Assembly (NCBI RefSeq): GCF_012927205.1
Contig: NZ_JABBGC010000001.1
Location: forward strand, 1,116,001 to 1,180,000
Direction of reading: 5' to 3'
From: Chitinophaga fulva
GTDB taxonomy: Bacteria; Bacteroidota; Bacteroidia; Chitinophagales; Chitinophagaceae
Length of the DNA: 64,000 nucleotides
In this document: positions 17,690 through 26,620 of the stretch, piece after piece
Numbering within the stretch: the stretch's first letter is position 1
How the letters are laid out: each line of letters opens with the position of its first letter
Notes under the pieces: model-generated
What the model was told of the DNA's origin: nothing
What the model saw: only the letters and a program-made list of their open reading frames with translations
Database searches by the model: none
Program-made: the position numbers and the translations under genes

Positions 17690-19015
17690 ATGGAAGTTCC
17701 CGAAAACAACCTCAACACATCATTTTTTAGTCGTTACGCTTACGCTTTCAAAGCGATTGTCATCGTCATCATGGTGATGGTGTTACTGATTCCAGCCAGC
17801 ATGATCACAGACGTTATCCGCGAACGCCAGGACAGGCAGACCTCTGCAGTAGAAGAAGTCAGCAGCCGCTGGGGATACGAACAACATATTACCGGCCCTA
17901 TACTGGCCATTCCCTATACCGTTGCCGGTTCTGCCAACGCTACCTATGTGTATCTGTTGCCCGAACAATTAAAAATCAATGGAGAATTGTTGCCCCAAAA
18001 ACTTAAAAGAGGCATCTTCAGCGTGGCCGTCTACGACGCCAAAATGCAGCTGAGTGGTACTTTCAGCCCTGCCGCCCTCTACAAATCAGGCGTACCGCCA
18101 TCCGCACTGAAATGGGACCAGGCGTCCATTATCATGGGCATCACCGACCTGCGTGGCATAGATAACCAGGTTAAAATGGTCTGGAATGGAAAAACATTTC
18201 CTTTCAGCCCCGGTGTGGTCAATACTGACCTGTTCAAAAGTGGCATCCAGTCCCCGGTATCGCTGGCCTCCGGCGATACCGCGGCCCTCGCCGGCTCCTT
18301 CACCCTGGAACTGGGCGTTAAAGGCTCCGGCAGGATCAGCTTCTCCCCTGTGGGTAAAACCACCACGGTACATACCAGCTCCAGCTGGCCCGACCCCAGC
18401 TTCGACGGTGCCTTCCCGCCTAAAGACCGCCGGGTCGACCCCAAAGGCTTCAGCGCTTCCTGGGAAATACAGGACCTCAACCGCGAATATCCCCAGAGCT
18501 GGGCGGGCAATAAATACGATATCCATAGTGCAGACTTCGGCATCAAATTCTTTATGCCGGCTGAAAGCTATCAGCAGTCCATCAGAGCAGTGAAATACGC
18601 TATCCTCGTCATCGGACTCACCTTTATTATCTTCTATTTTATTGAACTCTCCCAACGCCGCGCCATTCATCCATTGCAATATGCCCTCGTAGGCCTCGCC
18701 CTCTGTATTTTCTATACCCTGCTGATATCCATATCAGAACAGCTTAACTTTACACTCGCCTACCTGATCGCCAGCGGTCTTACTATAGGCCTGATTACAT
18801 TATACGTGGCCAGCGCCTATAAAAACGGCCGTATCGCTGCAGGCATTGGTGCTACCTTGCTGTTGTTGTACGGTTTTATCTATGTGATTATCAGCGCGGA
18901 AGACCAGGCTCTCCTGATGGGCAGCATTGGCCTCTTCCTGACACTGGCAGCCATCATGTATTTCAGCAGGACCATCAAATGGGACAAATTATCTGAGAAA
19001 TCAACAGTACAATAA
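17690..19015 (+). CDS. creD: Cell envelope integrity protein CreD
   Basis: CreD is an inner-membrane protein linked in other bacteria to envelope integrity and beta-lactam or colicin tolerance. The 441-residue protein has the family plan: an N-terminal transmembrane helix at about 21-40, a large periplasmic domain (about 45-295), then five to six helices to residue 430. Typical sequences are the ITGPILAIPY segment after the first helix and VKYAILVIGLTFIIFYFIEL at the start of the helical block. In proteobacteria creD is controlled by CreBC; here no two-component genes are near and the operator at 17654-17678 suggests control by the small winged-helix protein just upstream. The dgkA gene follows after 3 bases, probably in the same transcript. 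Confidence 0.92.
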   Translation: MEVPENNLNTSFFSRYAYAFKAIVIVIMVMVLLIPASMITDVIRERQDRQTSAVEEVSSRWGYEQHITGPILAIPYTVAGSANATYVYLLPEQLKINGELLPQKLKRGIFSVAVYDAKMQLSGTFSPAALYKSGVPPSALKWDQASIIMGITDLRGIDNQVKMVWNGKTFPFSPGVVNTDLFKSGIQSPVSLASGDTAALAGSFTLELGVKGSGRISFSPVGKTTTVHTSSSWPDPSFDGAFPPKDRRVDPKGFSASWEIQDLNREYPQSWAGNKYDIHSADFGIKFFMPAESYQQSIRAVKYAILVIGLTFIIFYFIELSQRRAIHPLQYALVGLALCIFYTLLISISEQLNFTLAYLIASGLTIGLITLYVASAYKNGRIAAGIGATLLLLYGFIYVIISAEDQALLMGSIGLFLTLAAIMYFSRTIKWDKLSEKSTVQ

Positions 19016-19018
19016 AAT

Positions 19019-19384
19019 ATGAGGAAAGATTCTTATTTCAGCAAACGGTTGGCCAGCTTCGGGTATGCTTTCAGTGGAATTGCGGCTTTTCTTCGCAGTG
19101 AACCCCATGCGCGCATCCACCTGGTGGCTACTATCGCGGTAACGGCAGCCGGATGCTGGTATAAGCTTTCCAGGATGGAATGGATCTTGCTGATCATCAC
19201 CATCGCGATGGTCTGGGTCTCAGAAATGCTGAACACCGTCATCGAAAAAATTATGGACCACCTGTCGCCCGACTATCATCCGCGTGTTAAGTGGATCAAA
19301 GACGTGGCGGCAGGTGCCGTACTTATCGCCGCTATCGCCGCCGCCGGCATCGGTGCACTGATATTTATCCCCCATATCCTGTAA
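19019..19384 (+). CDS. dgkA: Diacylglycerol kinase family protein (undecaprenol/diacylglycerol kinase)
   Basis: A 121-residue integral membrane kinase with three hydrophobic helices, the size of the DgkA family. VSEMLNTVIEKIMD carries the conserved E-x-x-NT-x-IE core that binds Mg-ATP. Small members in Gram-positive bacteria phosphorylate undecaprenol; the Bacteroidota members are usually left as diacylglycerol kinase family, so the lipid substrate remains open. It lies 3 bases after creD, so co-expression with the envelope-stress gene is likely. Confidence 0.88.
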   Translation: MRKDSYFSKRLASFGYAFSGIAAFLRSEPHARIHLVATIAVTAAGCWYKLSRMEWILLIITIAMVWVSEMLNTVIEKIMDHLSPDYHPRVKWIKDVAAGAVLIAAIAAAGIGALIFIPHIL

Positions 19385-19416
19385 ATGGTTATTCATTACT
19401 AAAAAACATTCGAACC

Positions 19417-20088
19417 ATGCGACTGAAAGGCATCTTCCGTTTGATCCGGCAGCGGGTTGCGAAAAACCAGCAGAGATATACGCTGTACTTTTCCATTCTG
19501 TTTAGCCTGGCACTACTGTGCTATCGTATATACCATTCCGGTACCTATCTGCGTGTATCCCTGGTATGGAATCTCTTCCTGGCCTACGTGCCTTTTGCTA
19601 TTACCCGCTGGATGGAAAAACATCCCGCCGAAATCAACAACCGCCTTACCTGGTATGGCTGTTTCGTCGCCTGGTTGTTATTCATTCCCAATGCACCATA
19701 TATCCTCACCGATCTGTTCCATCTCTTCGATGGCGGTGTACCGCTCTGGTTCGACCTGTTCGTGATTTTCTCCTTTGCCTGGAATGGCATGATGCTCGGC
19801 TACATGTCTATCCGCAGCATGGAGCACCTCTGGCGCGCACGCCATACCCGCTGGCCGGCATGGCTGTTTACTTTCCCGGTAATGTTCCTCTGCGGTATGG
19901 GCGTATATATTGGCCGCTACCTTCGCTATAACAGCTGGGACGTGGTAAAAGACCCGCTGACGCTCCTGGGAGATATGAGAGACATCGTCCTGCATCCGGT
20001 GGAAAACCGCAGTGCCTGGGCCTTCACGATCTGCATGGGTGTCTTCCTCAGTCTTATGTATCCGCTGGTGAAAAAACAATCCGCTTAA
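19417..20088 (+). CDS. DUF1361 membrane protein
   Basis: A 223-residue protein with about six to seven hydrophobic segments and the conserved features of DUF1361: LFIPNAPYILTDLFHL, followed by FSFAWNGMMLGYMS and VYIGRYLRYNSWDV. Function unknown. The ATG at 19417 begins just before the first basic segment (MRLKGIFRLIRQR). An upstream in-frame start (19291) overlaps dgkA and encodes an Arg-rich run that looks non-coding. It is probably the last gene of the creD transcript, closed by a strong hairpin. Confidence 0.85.
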   Translation: MRLKGIFRLIRQRVAKNQQRYTLYFSILFSLALLCYRIYHSGTYLRVSLVWNLFLAYVPFAITRWMEKHPAEINNRLTWYGCFVAWLLFIPNAPYILTDLFHLFDGGVPLWFDLFVIFSFAWNGMMLGYMSIRSMEHLWRARHTRWPAWLFTFPVMFLCGMGVYIGRYLRYNSWDVVKDPLTLLGDMRDIVLHPVENRSAWAFTICMGVFLSLMYPLVKKQSA

Positions 20089-20104
20089 GCATCAAAATAA
20101 AAAC

Positions 20105-20140
20105 AAAACGCCCGTTTGATTTTTATCAAACGGGCGTTTT
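20105..20140. terminator. Strong bidirectional terminator
   Basis: Two perfect 16-base arms (20105-20120 and 20125-20140) around a TTTT loop, with A and T tracts at the outer ends. It ends the creD-dgkA-DUF1361 transcript and, read backwards, the convergent 20217-23642 gene. Confidence 0.9.
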
Positions 20141-20160
20141 GTTTTATATACAATATTAAT

Positions 20161-20212
20161 CTTCGCTTTTATCTCCGCTAATCAGGCGAATCAGCAGTAA
20201 TCATGGCCGTCA
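20161..20212 (+). repeat. 52-base palindromic intergenic repeat, copy A
   Basis: Shares a common 52-base frame with 43473-43524 and with the reverse complement of 43333-43384. Blocks common to all three include CGCTAATCAG and TAATCATGGCC. All copies lie in 3' intergenic space beside terminators. The inner part can fold (TTCGCT-AATC-AGCGAA in the cleanest copy). Confidence 0.75.
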
Positions 20213-20216
20213 CAGG

Positions 20217-23200
20217 TTAGAAATCCACACCCATACCGAAATACCAGATCGGGCTGCCGCGGAAGAACGCTACCATCGGCCAACCGGCATCTACACGAAG
20301 GAAGTAGCCGGCAATGGTAGTACGGGCACCGAAGCCATAACCACCAATGAACGGACCGAGGAAACCTTCTTTGATACGGGTGGTCACCAGTCCGTTATCA
20401 TCGTTGTAGTTGGTATAGTTGGCGTCTTTAAAGCTCAGTTTCTCATTCCAGGCGGTACCAATGTCCATGAAGGTAGTTACCTGGAAGTTGCGCAGGAATG
20501 CAGAGTTGATCGGTTTCTCGATGAAGGTGGCGAATACGGGCAGACGCAATTCTGTATTAAGCAGCATCACGTTGTTACCATTTTTCGCATTCTGTTTGTA
20601 ACCGCGCAGGTTCTCTGCCAGGGTCTGGAAAGCGTAGTTAGCGCTCATATTCACCGGTGTATTGGCGTTGATCTGCGGATTCAGCCAGTTGTCGATACCA
20701 CCGAGATAGTACAGCAGTTTACGGGTACCCCAGGACATGTCCAGTGAAAAACGGGTGGCCCAGATAAAGTTGCGGTATATTTTCTCGTAATGTCTAACGT
20801 CAACGCCCATATTGTAGGTGAACCGTCCACCATTAGCGGGTGCATTCGGATTGAAGATCTCATTCAGGCCGCCATTGGTCAACTGGGAGTTGATTTCTCC
20901 ATAGACCTTGTAGCGGGTGCCGTTCCAGATGTTGATAGCCGGATTGATAGTATTGTCATACACATATTCCAGTCGGCCAATCGCATAACTTTCGCTATAG
21001 TTTTTGCTCAGCAGCGATGGTTTTTCCACAGCCTGGGCCACCAGCTTATCGGTACGGTAACCAATAGACAGGCGGATGCTGCGTACCTGATCAAAAGGAT
21101 AACGTGCTTCTACCTGGTACAGGTTGGTGATGAACTTGGCCGGCGCACGGAATTGTCCCAGCGCAGAGTCGTTCACGATAACATCGTTGTTTTTGTCCAC
21201 CTTACGGTAGTAGGTGAACTTATAATCGAAGCGTTTCTTCAGGTAGTTGGCCGTGAAAAAATACTCAGAGCCCTGCAGGGAGGATGGAATACGGAAACCA
21301 CCGTTGAACTTCAGGTCTTCAAACAGATCGCTGACGCCTATACGAATTAATCCGTTCACAGGGTCAGTCAGGCGGATCGGGCCAGACGGAGGACCGGTAA
21401 ACGGCTGGTATTTGTTGATCAGGATAGAGTTATCCAGCTGCAACACCAGGTAATCCGACGCGAATTTGAATTTATAGGGGAAGAGCTTCGCTTTTTTCAG
21501 CACCGGTTCTTCTTTTTTCTTTTCAAACAGGCCAGGCACGGATGATGACGGCGTGGAGGATACATTGTTATTATTAGTACGACTGGTGGTGTCCGCCGGG
21601 TCGTTGCCAAATTCGTTCTGGAAGAAGTTGGTATGTGTGGTGGTATCCTTCGGTGTTGCCGGTGCGGAATAGGTAGGCAGACCCAAACGAAGGCTGTCGG
21701 CATGCATTTCCGCCCGGCGGAAGTTGGTGGGGCGGGCGTTCACGTTCCTTTTCTTCAGCACGTTGGTATCTACCTTCAGTTTCATGAGCCGTTTGATACC
21801 AGCATAGCCTACCACTTCGGATACTTCACCCTGCTCGCCGGTGATACGGGATTCCTGGATGCCATACGGATAGTTGGATATCGGGAAAGTGTAGGTAGAG
21901 TCCATGGTGATGGCCACGGCCTGTACAGAATCCGGGGCGGTGGTGCCATAGGCTGCCAGCGTGGAATCCAGCTCTTCTTTGTCCGGGTTGTGCAGGATTT
22001 CTGAGCCTACAAAGAACAGCGAGTCCACTCCGGCGCTTTTTGATTTGAAGAAGCCGGCATAACGGTTACGGATACCGTTAGCATCAGATACAAAGGTGAA
22101 GTGGGTGGTGTTGTACTGCATGGGCAGTCTGGCATCGCCGTACTTCAGGTCAGTGAGCTGGGTGATCTGTTTTTCGCTGCTTTTGTTCCAGTTGTCCACC
22201 ATGAAGATGTTGAACGGCCTGTTAGGCAGGGTGGTATCGCTGCCTCTTCCTTTGGGCACTGGCCTGTTGGAAGAGTAGATGATACCGCTTTTGCCCGGGA
22301 AGGCGGCGAAAGACGGGTCCAGATCGTCGTATACGTCGTTGGTGATCTGATCAGTTTTAGAATTGCTGATGCTGTAGGTGAAGATGTCGGTATGTCCGTT
22401 TTTGATGGCAGACAGCAGCAGGGTATTTTCCTGTACCGGCATGTATTTGATGTCCACTACGCGGTCAAACTGCGGTAGGTCCTGACGTAGGGTCGTTTTC
22501 GTGATAAGGTCATAGACCATCAGTTTGGTCTTGCCTTCATGCTCATATACTACGGCGAGGCGGTTGCCTTTGGTGTTCCAGGCCATCAGCGGATAGTTGG
22601 GGTCCACCTGGTTGGCCAGCTGCATAACGCCGCTGCGAAGGAGCACTTTGGGTTTGTTCCAGCCCAGCTGTATCTGTACGCGGTAGACACCTTTTCTGAA
22701 TTCTACCACGGCATAAGAGTTGTTTTTAGGATTGGGGTTGAAGCGGTAGTAATCGGACTTACCGATTTCCTGTGCAACAATAGTGCGGCCTTTGGCAGAT
22801 GTTTTACGTCTGCGGTTATCTTCGGCAAAACGTTTCTGGTAAAAAACGAAGAAGTCCTGGGTGGCCTTTTTGGGTGTTTGGTTAAGTACCTGCTCAAAGC
22901 CTTTTTTCAGGCCCCTGTTGATACGGGTGATGTACATCAGGTAGGGCACGGCATCTTTGCCATATTTGCTTTCCACATAGTACCAGAAGGCTTGTCCGGC
23001 CAGCAGTGGTTTATCGTATGCGAGTTGATTGAAGCTGTTGTATTTACCGGAGAGCAGCACGGATTTCAGTTCTTCATCGAGTTTGGCGTTCCAGGGTTCA
23101 GCGGCATAGGCGATAAAGCCGTCGGTGAACCATTTAGGGAAATCTATCAGGGCTGCGTTACCGGCAAATTCGCCGATGTCTTCACCAAAGAGGAGGGTTT

Positions 23201-23642
23201 CCAGCAGAATGCGGGCTATCCCCTGGCGGATCTGGCGGTGCAGGTTTTCGTGGTTACCATCGAAGTAAACGATCATTTTATTACCTACCAGCTTGGTAAC
23301 GCCTCCGGTGTTCTGCCAGTCAATACCGATGCCGATATTGGACTGTTTCATCTCCCCGAAGCTGTTATAGACCACAATATTGATGCGCTGGCGGGGATTC
23401 GACTCCATGAACTGTTCTATCGAAGGCAATTCCTTTTCGGCTACCTGGGTAACATACTTGCCCAGTTCCAGCCCGTTCTGGCTGAAATAGGTGTTGAAGT
23501 GCCGGCTTTGGTAATATCTCCACTTAAAATTCTTGAACTGAACGCGATTTTGGCCGAATTCAACGGTATTGGTCTGGGCTTGCGTGACAAATGTTCCAAG
23601 TAATAGGGTACCGAATAATAACCTGGTAATAAATCTGTTCAT
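20217..23642 (-). CDS. Large outer-membrane protein: degenerate peptidase-MA-like domain, TolB-like propeller, C-terminal barrel
   Basis: A 1141-residue exported protein with a signal peptide (MNRFITRLLFGTLLLGTFVTQAQ). Residues about 30-270 resemble a gluzincin (peptidase_MA-like) domain, but the HExxH position reads HRQIR (residues 135-139), so the zinc site appears lost. Residues about 300-480 carry beta-propeller motifs of the TolB/PD40 type (YDDLDPSFAAFPGKSGIIYSS). A disordered Ser/Asn/Thr-rich linker lies near 690-710. The final third looks like a BamA/Omp85-type 16-strand barrel, ending in WYFGMGVDF with a terminal Phe. It lies alone, between a terminator and a divergent metallohydrolase gene. 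The role could be surface-layer or outer-membrane assembly; the family function is not known. Confidence 0.75.
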   Translation of the reverse strand: MNRFITRLLFGTLLLGTFVTQAQTNTVEFGQNRVQFKNFKWRYYQSRHFNTYFSQNGLELGKYVTQVAEKELPSIEQFMESNPRQRINIVVYNSFGEMKQSNIGIGIDWQNTGGVTKLVGNKMIVYFDGNHENLHRQIRQGIARILLETLLFGEDIGEFAGNAALIDFPKWFTDGFIAYAAEPWNAKLDEELKSVLLSGKYNSFNQLAYDKPLLAGQAFWYYVESKYGKDAVPYLMYITRINRGLKKGFEQVLNQTPKKATQDFFVFYQKRFAEDNRRRKTSAKGRTIVAQEIGKSDYYRFNPNPKNNSYAVVEFRKGVYRVQIQLGWNKPKVLLRSGVMQLANQVDPNYPLMAWNTKGNRLAVVYEHEGKTKLMVYDLITKTTLRQDLPQFDRVVDIKYMPVQENTLLLSAIKNGHTDIFTYSISNSKTDQITNDVYDDLDPSFAAFPGKSGIIYSSNRPVPKGRGSDTTLPNRPFNIFMVDNWNKSSEKQITQLTDLKYGDARLPMQYNTTHFTFVSDANGIRNRYAGFFKSKSAGVDSLFFVGSEILHNPDKEELDSTLAAYGTTAPDSVQAVAITMDSTYTFPISNYPYGIQESRITGEQGEVSEVVGYAGIKRLMKLKVDTNVLKKRNVNARPTNFRRAEMHADSLRLGLPTYSAPATPKDTTTHTNFFQNEFGNDPADTTSRTNNNNVSSTPSSSVPGLFEKKKEEPVLKKAKLFPYKFKFASDYLVLQLDNSILINKYQPFTGPPSGPIRLTDPVNGLIRIGVSDLFEDLKFNGGFRIPSSLQGSEYFFTANYLKKRFDYKFTYYRKVDKNNDVIVNDSALGQFRAPAKFITNLYQVEARYPFDQVRSIRLSIGYRTDKLVAQAVEKPSLLSKNYSESYAIGRLEYVYDNTINPAINIWNGTRYKVYGEINSQLTNGGLNEIFNPNAPANGGRFTYNMGVDVRHYEKIYRNFIWATRFSLDMSWGTRKLLYYLGGIDNWLNPQINANTPVNMSANYAFQTLAENLRGYKQNAKNGNNVMLLNTELRLPVFATFIEKPINSAFLRNFQVTTFMDIGTAWNEKLSFKDANYTNYNDDNGLVTTRIKEGFLGPFIGGYGFGARTTIAGYFLRVDAGWPMVAFFRGSPIWYFGMGVDF

Positions 23643-23700
23643 ACAGAAAGTATTGATAATATTGTGATCTGTTTTAAAATTAGCTAAAAATCAGGTAACA

Positions 23701-24339
23701 ATGATCGAAATCCAACAATTCACTTTTGGTCCTCTTCAGGAAAACACCTACCTGCTTATTAACGGTAAAAGGGAATGTATAATTATAGACCCGGGTTGTT
23801 ATTTTCAGGACGAAAGAAAAGAATTATTGCAATATATACAAACGGAACAGTTAAATGTTACGAGATTGCTGAACACTCACTGCCACTTTGATCACATCTT
23901 CGGGAACAAACTGGTATCGGAAACCTATGGCTTAAAACCCGAGTTTCATGAGAAAGAACAGGTAGTGATGGACAACTCCCAGGCTGTAGGGGCCATGTAT
24001 AACCTGCCATTCGACCCCTCTCCTATGCCCGGCCGTTATATCGTGGAAGGGGAAAAGATAGCTTTTGGCGGCCATGAGCTGGATGTGCTTTTCACACCAG
24101 GCCACTCTCCCGGAAGTATTTCCTTTTACTGCGCTGACCAGCAGTTTGTGATTGGAGGAGATGTACTGTTTTACCAGAGCATCGGCCGTACAGACCTGCC
24201 CGGCGGCAATCATGCCACCCTGTTGAACAGTATCCGTGAAAAGCTGTTTGTATTGCCGGATGAGATCCGGGTGTTCCCTGGCCACGGTCCCGCCACTACG
24301 ATTGGGTTTGAAAAGAAGTATAACCCGTTCCTCATTTAG
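23701..24339 (+). CDS. MBL-fold metallohydrolase (glyoxalase II-like)
   Basis: A 212-residue metallo-beta-lactamase-fold hydrolase. The metal motif THCHFDH (HxHxDH) starts at about residue 60. FTPGHSPGS carries the next His, GGDVLF the bridging Asp, and FPGHGPAT the last His. This arrangement and the length fit glyoxalase II-like hydrolases that cleave thioesters, but many family members act on other substrates. The gene is divergent from the barrel-protein gene with a 58-base spacer and is followed by a fold-back repeat. Confidence 0.9.
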   Translation: MIEIQQFTFGPLQENTYLLINGKRECIIIDPGCYFQDERKELLQYIQTEQLNVTRLLNTHCHFDHIFGNKLVSETYGLKPEFHEKEQVVMDNSQAVGAMYNLPFDPSPMPGRYIVEGEKIAFGGHELDVLFTPGHSPGSISFYCADQQFVIGGDVLFYQSIGRTDLPGGNHATLLNSIREKLFVLPDEIRVFPGHGPATTIGFEKKYNPFLI

Positions 24340-24340
24340 G

Positions 24341-24444
24341 GATTTGTTGATTTACGGATTTTTTGATTTGAAGGGATTGAGTTCCATAGAGGGGTTCCCA
24401 TACTTTAGGTAAATCTCAAAATCCCAAAATCAAAAAATCCCCAA
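24341..24444. repeat. A+T-rich fold-back intergenic repeat, family 2 copy 1
   Basis: Left half contains GATTTACGGATTTTTTG (24349-24365) and neighbouring GATTT units; right half contains AATCCCAAAATC and AAATCAAAAAATCC in reverse-complement sense, so the segment can fold back on itself. The same 21-base block is repeated at 57171-57191 within a similar fold-back segment. It separates two convergent genes. Confidence 0.65.
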
Positions 24445-24445
24445 A

Positions 24446-25978
24446 TTATTTGATGTATTTCCCGATAAACGGCATCCGGGCAAACTCCTTTTTCTCCATC
24501 CGGAAGATAAACCACGCATAAGCTCCAAAGAAGAGGGTGGCCACTGCGAGAGATAGAGGCTTCAGCGCATAGATATCGCCGGGAGAAAGCACTTTGGCGT
24601 TCAGCCAGTTGAACACATAGTAGGTGAGTACGGCCAGCCCAATGTAGGTGATCAGTTTAGGTAGATGGTAAGGTATCGGGTAATAACGCTGTCCCCATAC
24701 ATAACAAACCACCATCTGTACAAAATAGCAGACCATGGTGGCCAGTGCGGCGCCATAGTAGCCCATCACGGGTATCCACCAGTAATTAAGGAGGAAAGCC
24801 AGTACAGCCGTGATCAGGGTGATCACCGCGCCGGTCTTGGTACGATCGGTCAACTTGAACCAAATAGTCAGGTTGTAATAAATGCCGAGGAACATATTTG
24901 CCAGCAGGAGTACGGGGACTATCCGCATGCCCTGATAGTAGAAGGGCACCCGTAGGAATATCTTCCAGACATTGAGGTACAGGCTCACAAAGAGGAACAT
25001 GAAGCACAACATTACTACAAACAGCTTCATAATACGGGCATATACCCTTTGGGGGTTCTCACTTTCGGCCTGTTTAAAGAAGAAAGGCTCCGCCCCTAAC
25101 CGGAACGCCTGTATGAACATGGTGATCAGGATGGCCAGTTTGTAGTTGGCGCTGTACAGGGCGATGGTCTCTTTTTTAGCCTCCATACTGTTGCCTGGCA
25201 GGAACTGTGGCAGGAACCAGGCCCTGTCAAAGGTCTCGTTGACCATGCCGGCCATGCCCACAATGATCAGGGGCAGGGCATAATGGAGCATCTTTTTCCA
25301 GAGCGCCGGGTCAAATTTCCATTCTATCTTCTGTATTTGTGGCAGGAACAGTACCAGGGTGACTGCACTGCCGAGCATATTACTCAGGTAAATATATCCC
25401 GTCTGATCGCTGCCGTTGTGCAGGTTGGGTACCCACTGATGACCGGCTGCAGCCAGCTTGGGGCAGATGACCAGAAAAAAGATGTTGAAAAAGATGGTGG
25501 TAAGGATACCGGCTACCCGGATGGCGGCATACCGTACCGGGCGGCCCTCCAGTCGCAGTTGGGCAAAAGGTATGGCTGTCAGTGCATCAAAAGCCATGAG
25601 CAGCACAATGTAGGTGTAGAATGCCGGATGCCCGGTAAGTCCGGCCAGTTCCCCGGTATACGAATTGATCACCGGCCCCCGCAATAACAGCAGCAGGATA
25701 GTGATGGATATCGTGGATATCAACAGGGATATGGTGGACGTTCCCAGCACATGGGACTTGTTTTCCTGTTTGGCAAACCGGAAAAAGGCAGTCTCCATGC
25801 CATAGGTGAGCACAATATTGGCGAAAGGGATATAGGCATATACGTTAGACATCTCCCCGAAGGAGGCCCTGCTTAAAATGCCGAGGTAAAAAGGCGTCAG
25901 GAAATAATTGAGCAGCTTGCTCACAATATTACTCAACCCGTAATAAACCGTCTGTCCTGCCAGTTTCTTGATGCTCAA
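24446..25978 (-). CDS. Oligosaccharide flippase family protein (Wzx/MurJ-like MATE fold)
   Basis: A 510-residue protein with about 14 hydrophobic segments, the size of lipid-linked sugar flippases (polysaccharide biosynthesis, Wzx-like). Typical features are a start of the form MSIKKLAGQTVYYGLSNIVS and the segment AFRLGAEPFFFKQAE in the middle. Single-gene location, without glycosyltransferases nearby, suggests a general lipid-carrier flippase, not one dedicated to a capsule operon. It is followed after 33 bases upstream by arfB on the same strand. Confidence 0.87.
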   Translation of the reverse strand: MSIKKLAGQTVYYGLSNIVSKLLNYFLTPFYLGILSRASFGEMSNVYAYIPFANIVLTYGMETAFFRFAKQENKSHVLGTSTISLLISTISITILLLLLRGPVINSYTGELAGLTGHPAFYTYIVLLMAFDALTAIPFAQLRLEGRPVRYAAIRVAGILTTIFFNIFFLVICPKLAAAGHQWVPNLHNGSDQTGYIYLSNMLGSAVTLVLFLPQIQKIEWKFDPALWKKMLHYALPLIIVGMAGMVNETFDRAWFLPQFLPGNSMEAKKETIALYSANYKLAILITMFIQAFRLGAEPFFFKQAESENPQRVYARIMKLFVVMLCFMFLFVSLYLNVWKIFLRVPFYYQGMRIVPVLLLANMFLGIYYNLTIWFKLTDRTKTGAVITLITAVLAFLLNYWWIPVMGYYGAALATMVCYFVQMVVCYVWGQRYYPIPYHLPKLITYIGLAVLTYYVFNWLNAKVLSPGDIYALKPLSLAVATLFFGAYAWFIFRMEKKEFARMPFIGKYIK

Positions 25979-26011
25979 ACCCTAAAAATTTTATGCAAAA
26001 TACAATTGCCG

Positions 26012-26410
26012 TTACTCAAAATTACCTCTCCGCAGTTGTTTTTTCTCAGACAACCGCTTCTTGAACTGTATCCTTTTTTCAACAACCGCCTTCGGTGTCC
26101 TGGTGGCTATTCTTTTCTTGCGGGGGATCAGTGCTTTGTTGATCAGGTCATTTATCTTGAAGATAACCTCCTGTTTGTTGCCCAGCTGGGTGCGGGCCGT
26201 CTGTGATCTCACCTGTAATATTCCTTCCGAATTGATACGGTTGGCCAGTTTCTCATGGAGCAGTTGTTTCTGCTCAGGGGTTAACAAGGCGGAGGCTTCT
26301 ATGTTAAATGCGCCTTCCACCATGGTTTCCACCTTGTTCACATGCTGTCCGCCGGAACCGCCGCTGCGGGCCGTACGAAAGGTGAGCTCAGGTGTAACAT
26401 TAATGTTCAT
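26012..26410 (-). CDS. arfB: Alternative ribosome-rescue factor ArfB (peptidyl-tRNA hydrolase)
   Basis: ArfB (YaeJ) rescues stalled ribosomes by hydrolysing peptidyl-tRNA. The 132-residue protein has the GGQ motif in RSGGSGGQHVNKVET, preceded by the release-factor strand FRTARS. The C-terminal basic tail (residues about 103-131; many Lys and Arg, ending LRRGNFE) is the part that enters the empty mRNA channel. A TAAATTTG element at 26433-26440 (minus strand) with a TTG about 20 bases upstream makes a good promoter. Confidence 0.93.
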   Translation of the reverse strand: MNINVTPELTFRTARSGGSGGQHVNKVETMVEGAFNIEASALLTPEQKQLLHEKLANRINSEGILQVRSQTARTQLGNKQEVIFKINDLINKALIPRKKRIATRTPKAVVEKRIQFKKRLSEKKQLRRGNFE

Positions 26411-26432
26411 TGTATGATTCTTTTTTATAATG

Positions 26433-26463
26433 CAAATTTACGTTAATTGACCGGCAATTTCAA
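26433..26463 (-). promoter_or_regulatory. Promoter of arfB
   Basis: On the minus strand: TTG at 26463-26461, 20 bases, then TAAATTTG at 26440-26433. Transcription would start near 26426, about 16 bases before the ATG. Confidence 0.5.
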
Positions 26464-26620
26464 GTTCCGGAGGCTGAAGCCCTGGGCTATAATGTTGAAA
26501 AACAGCTTATAATCTGAAAGGCCTTCCCGAAGGTAAGCATATTGGATGGCTGGTAACACATCACGAAAAGCCAGGCCCACCTGCGGCAGACTGGCTTCAT
26601 TAAACAACAGGAAAAGATGA

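Noticed and set aside
22539..23603. 354-codon open frame opposite the propeller-barrel gene
   Set aside because: Mirror of a well-supported gene; no signal peptide, motif or promoter.
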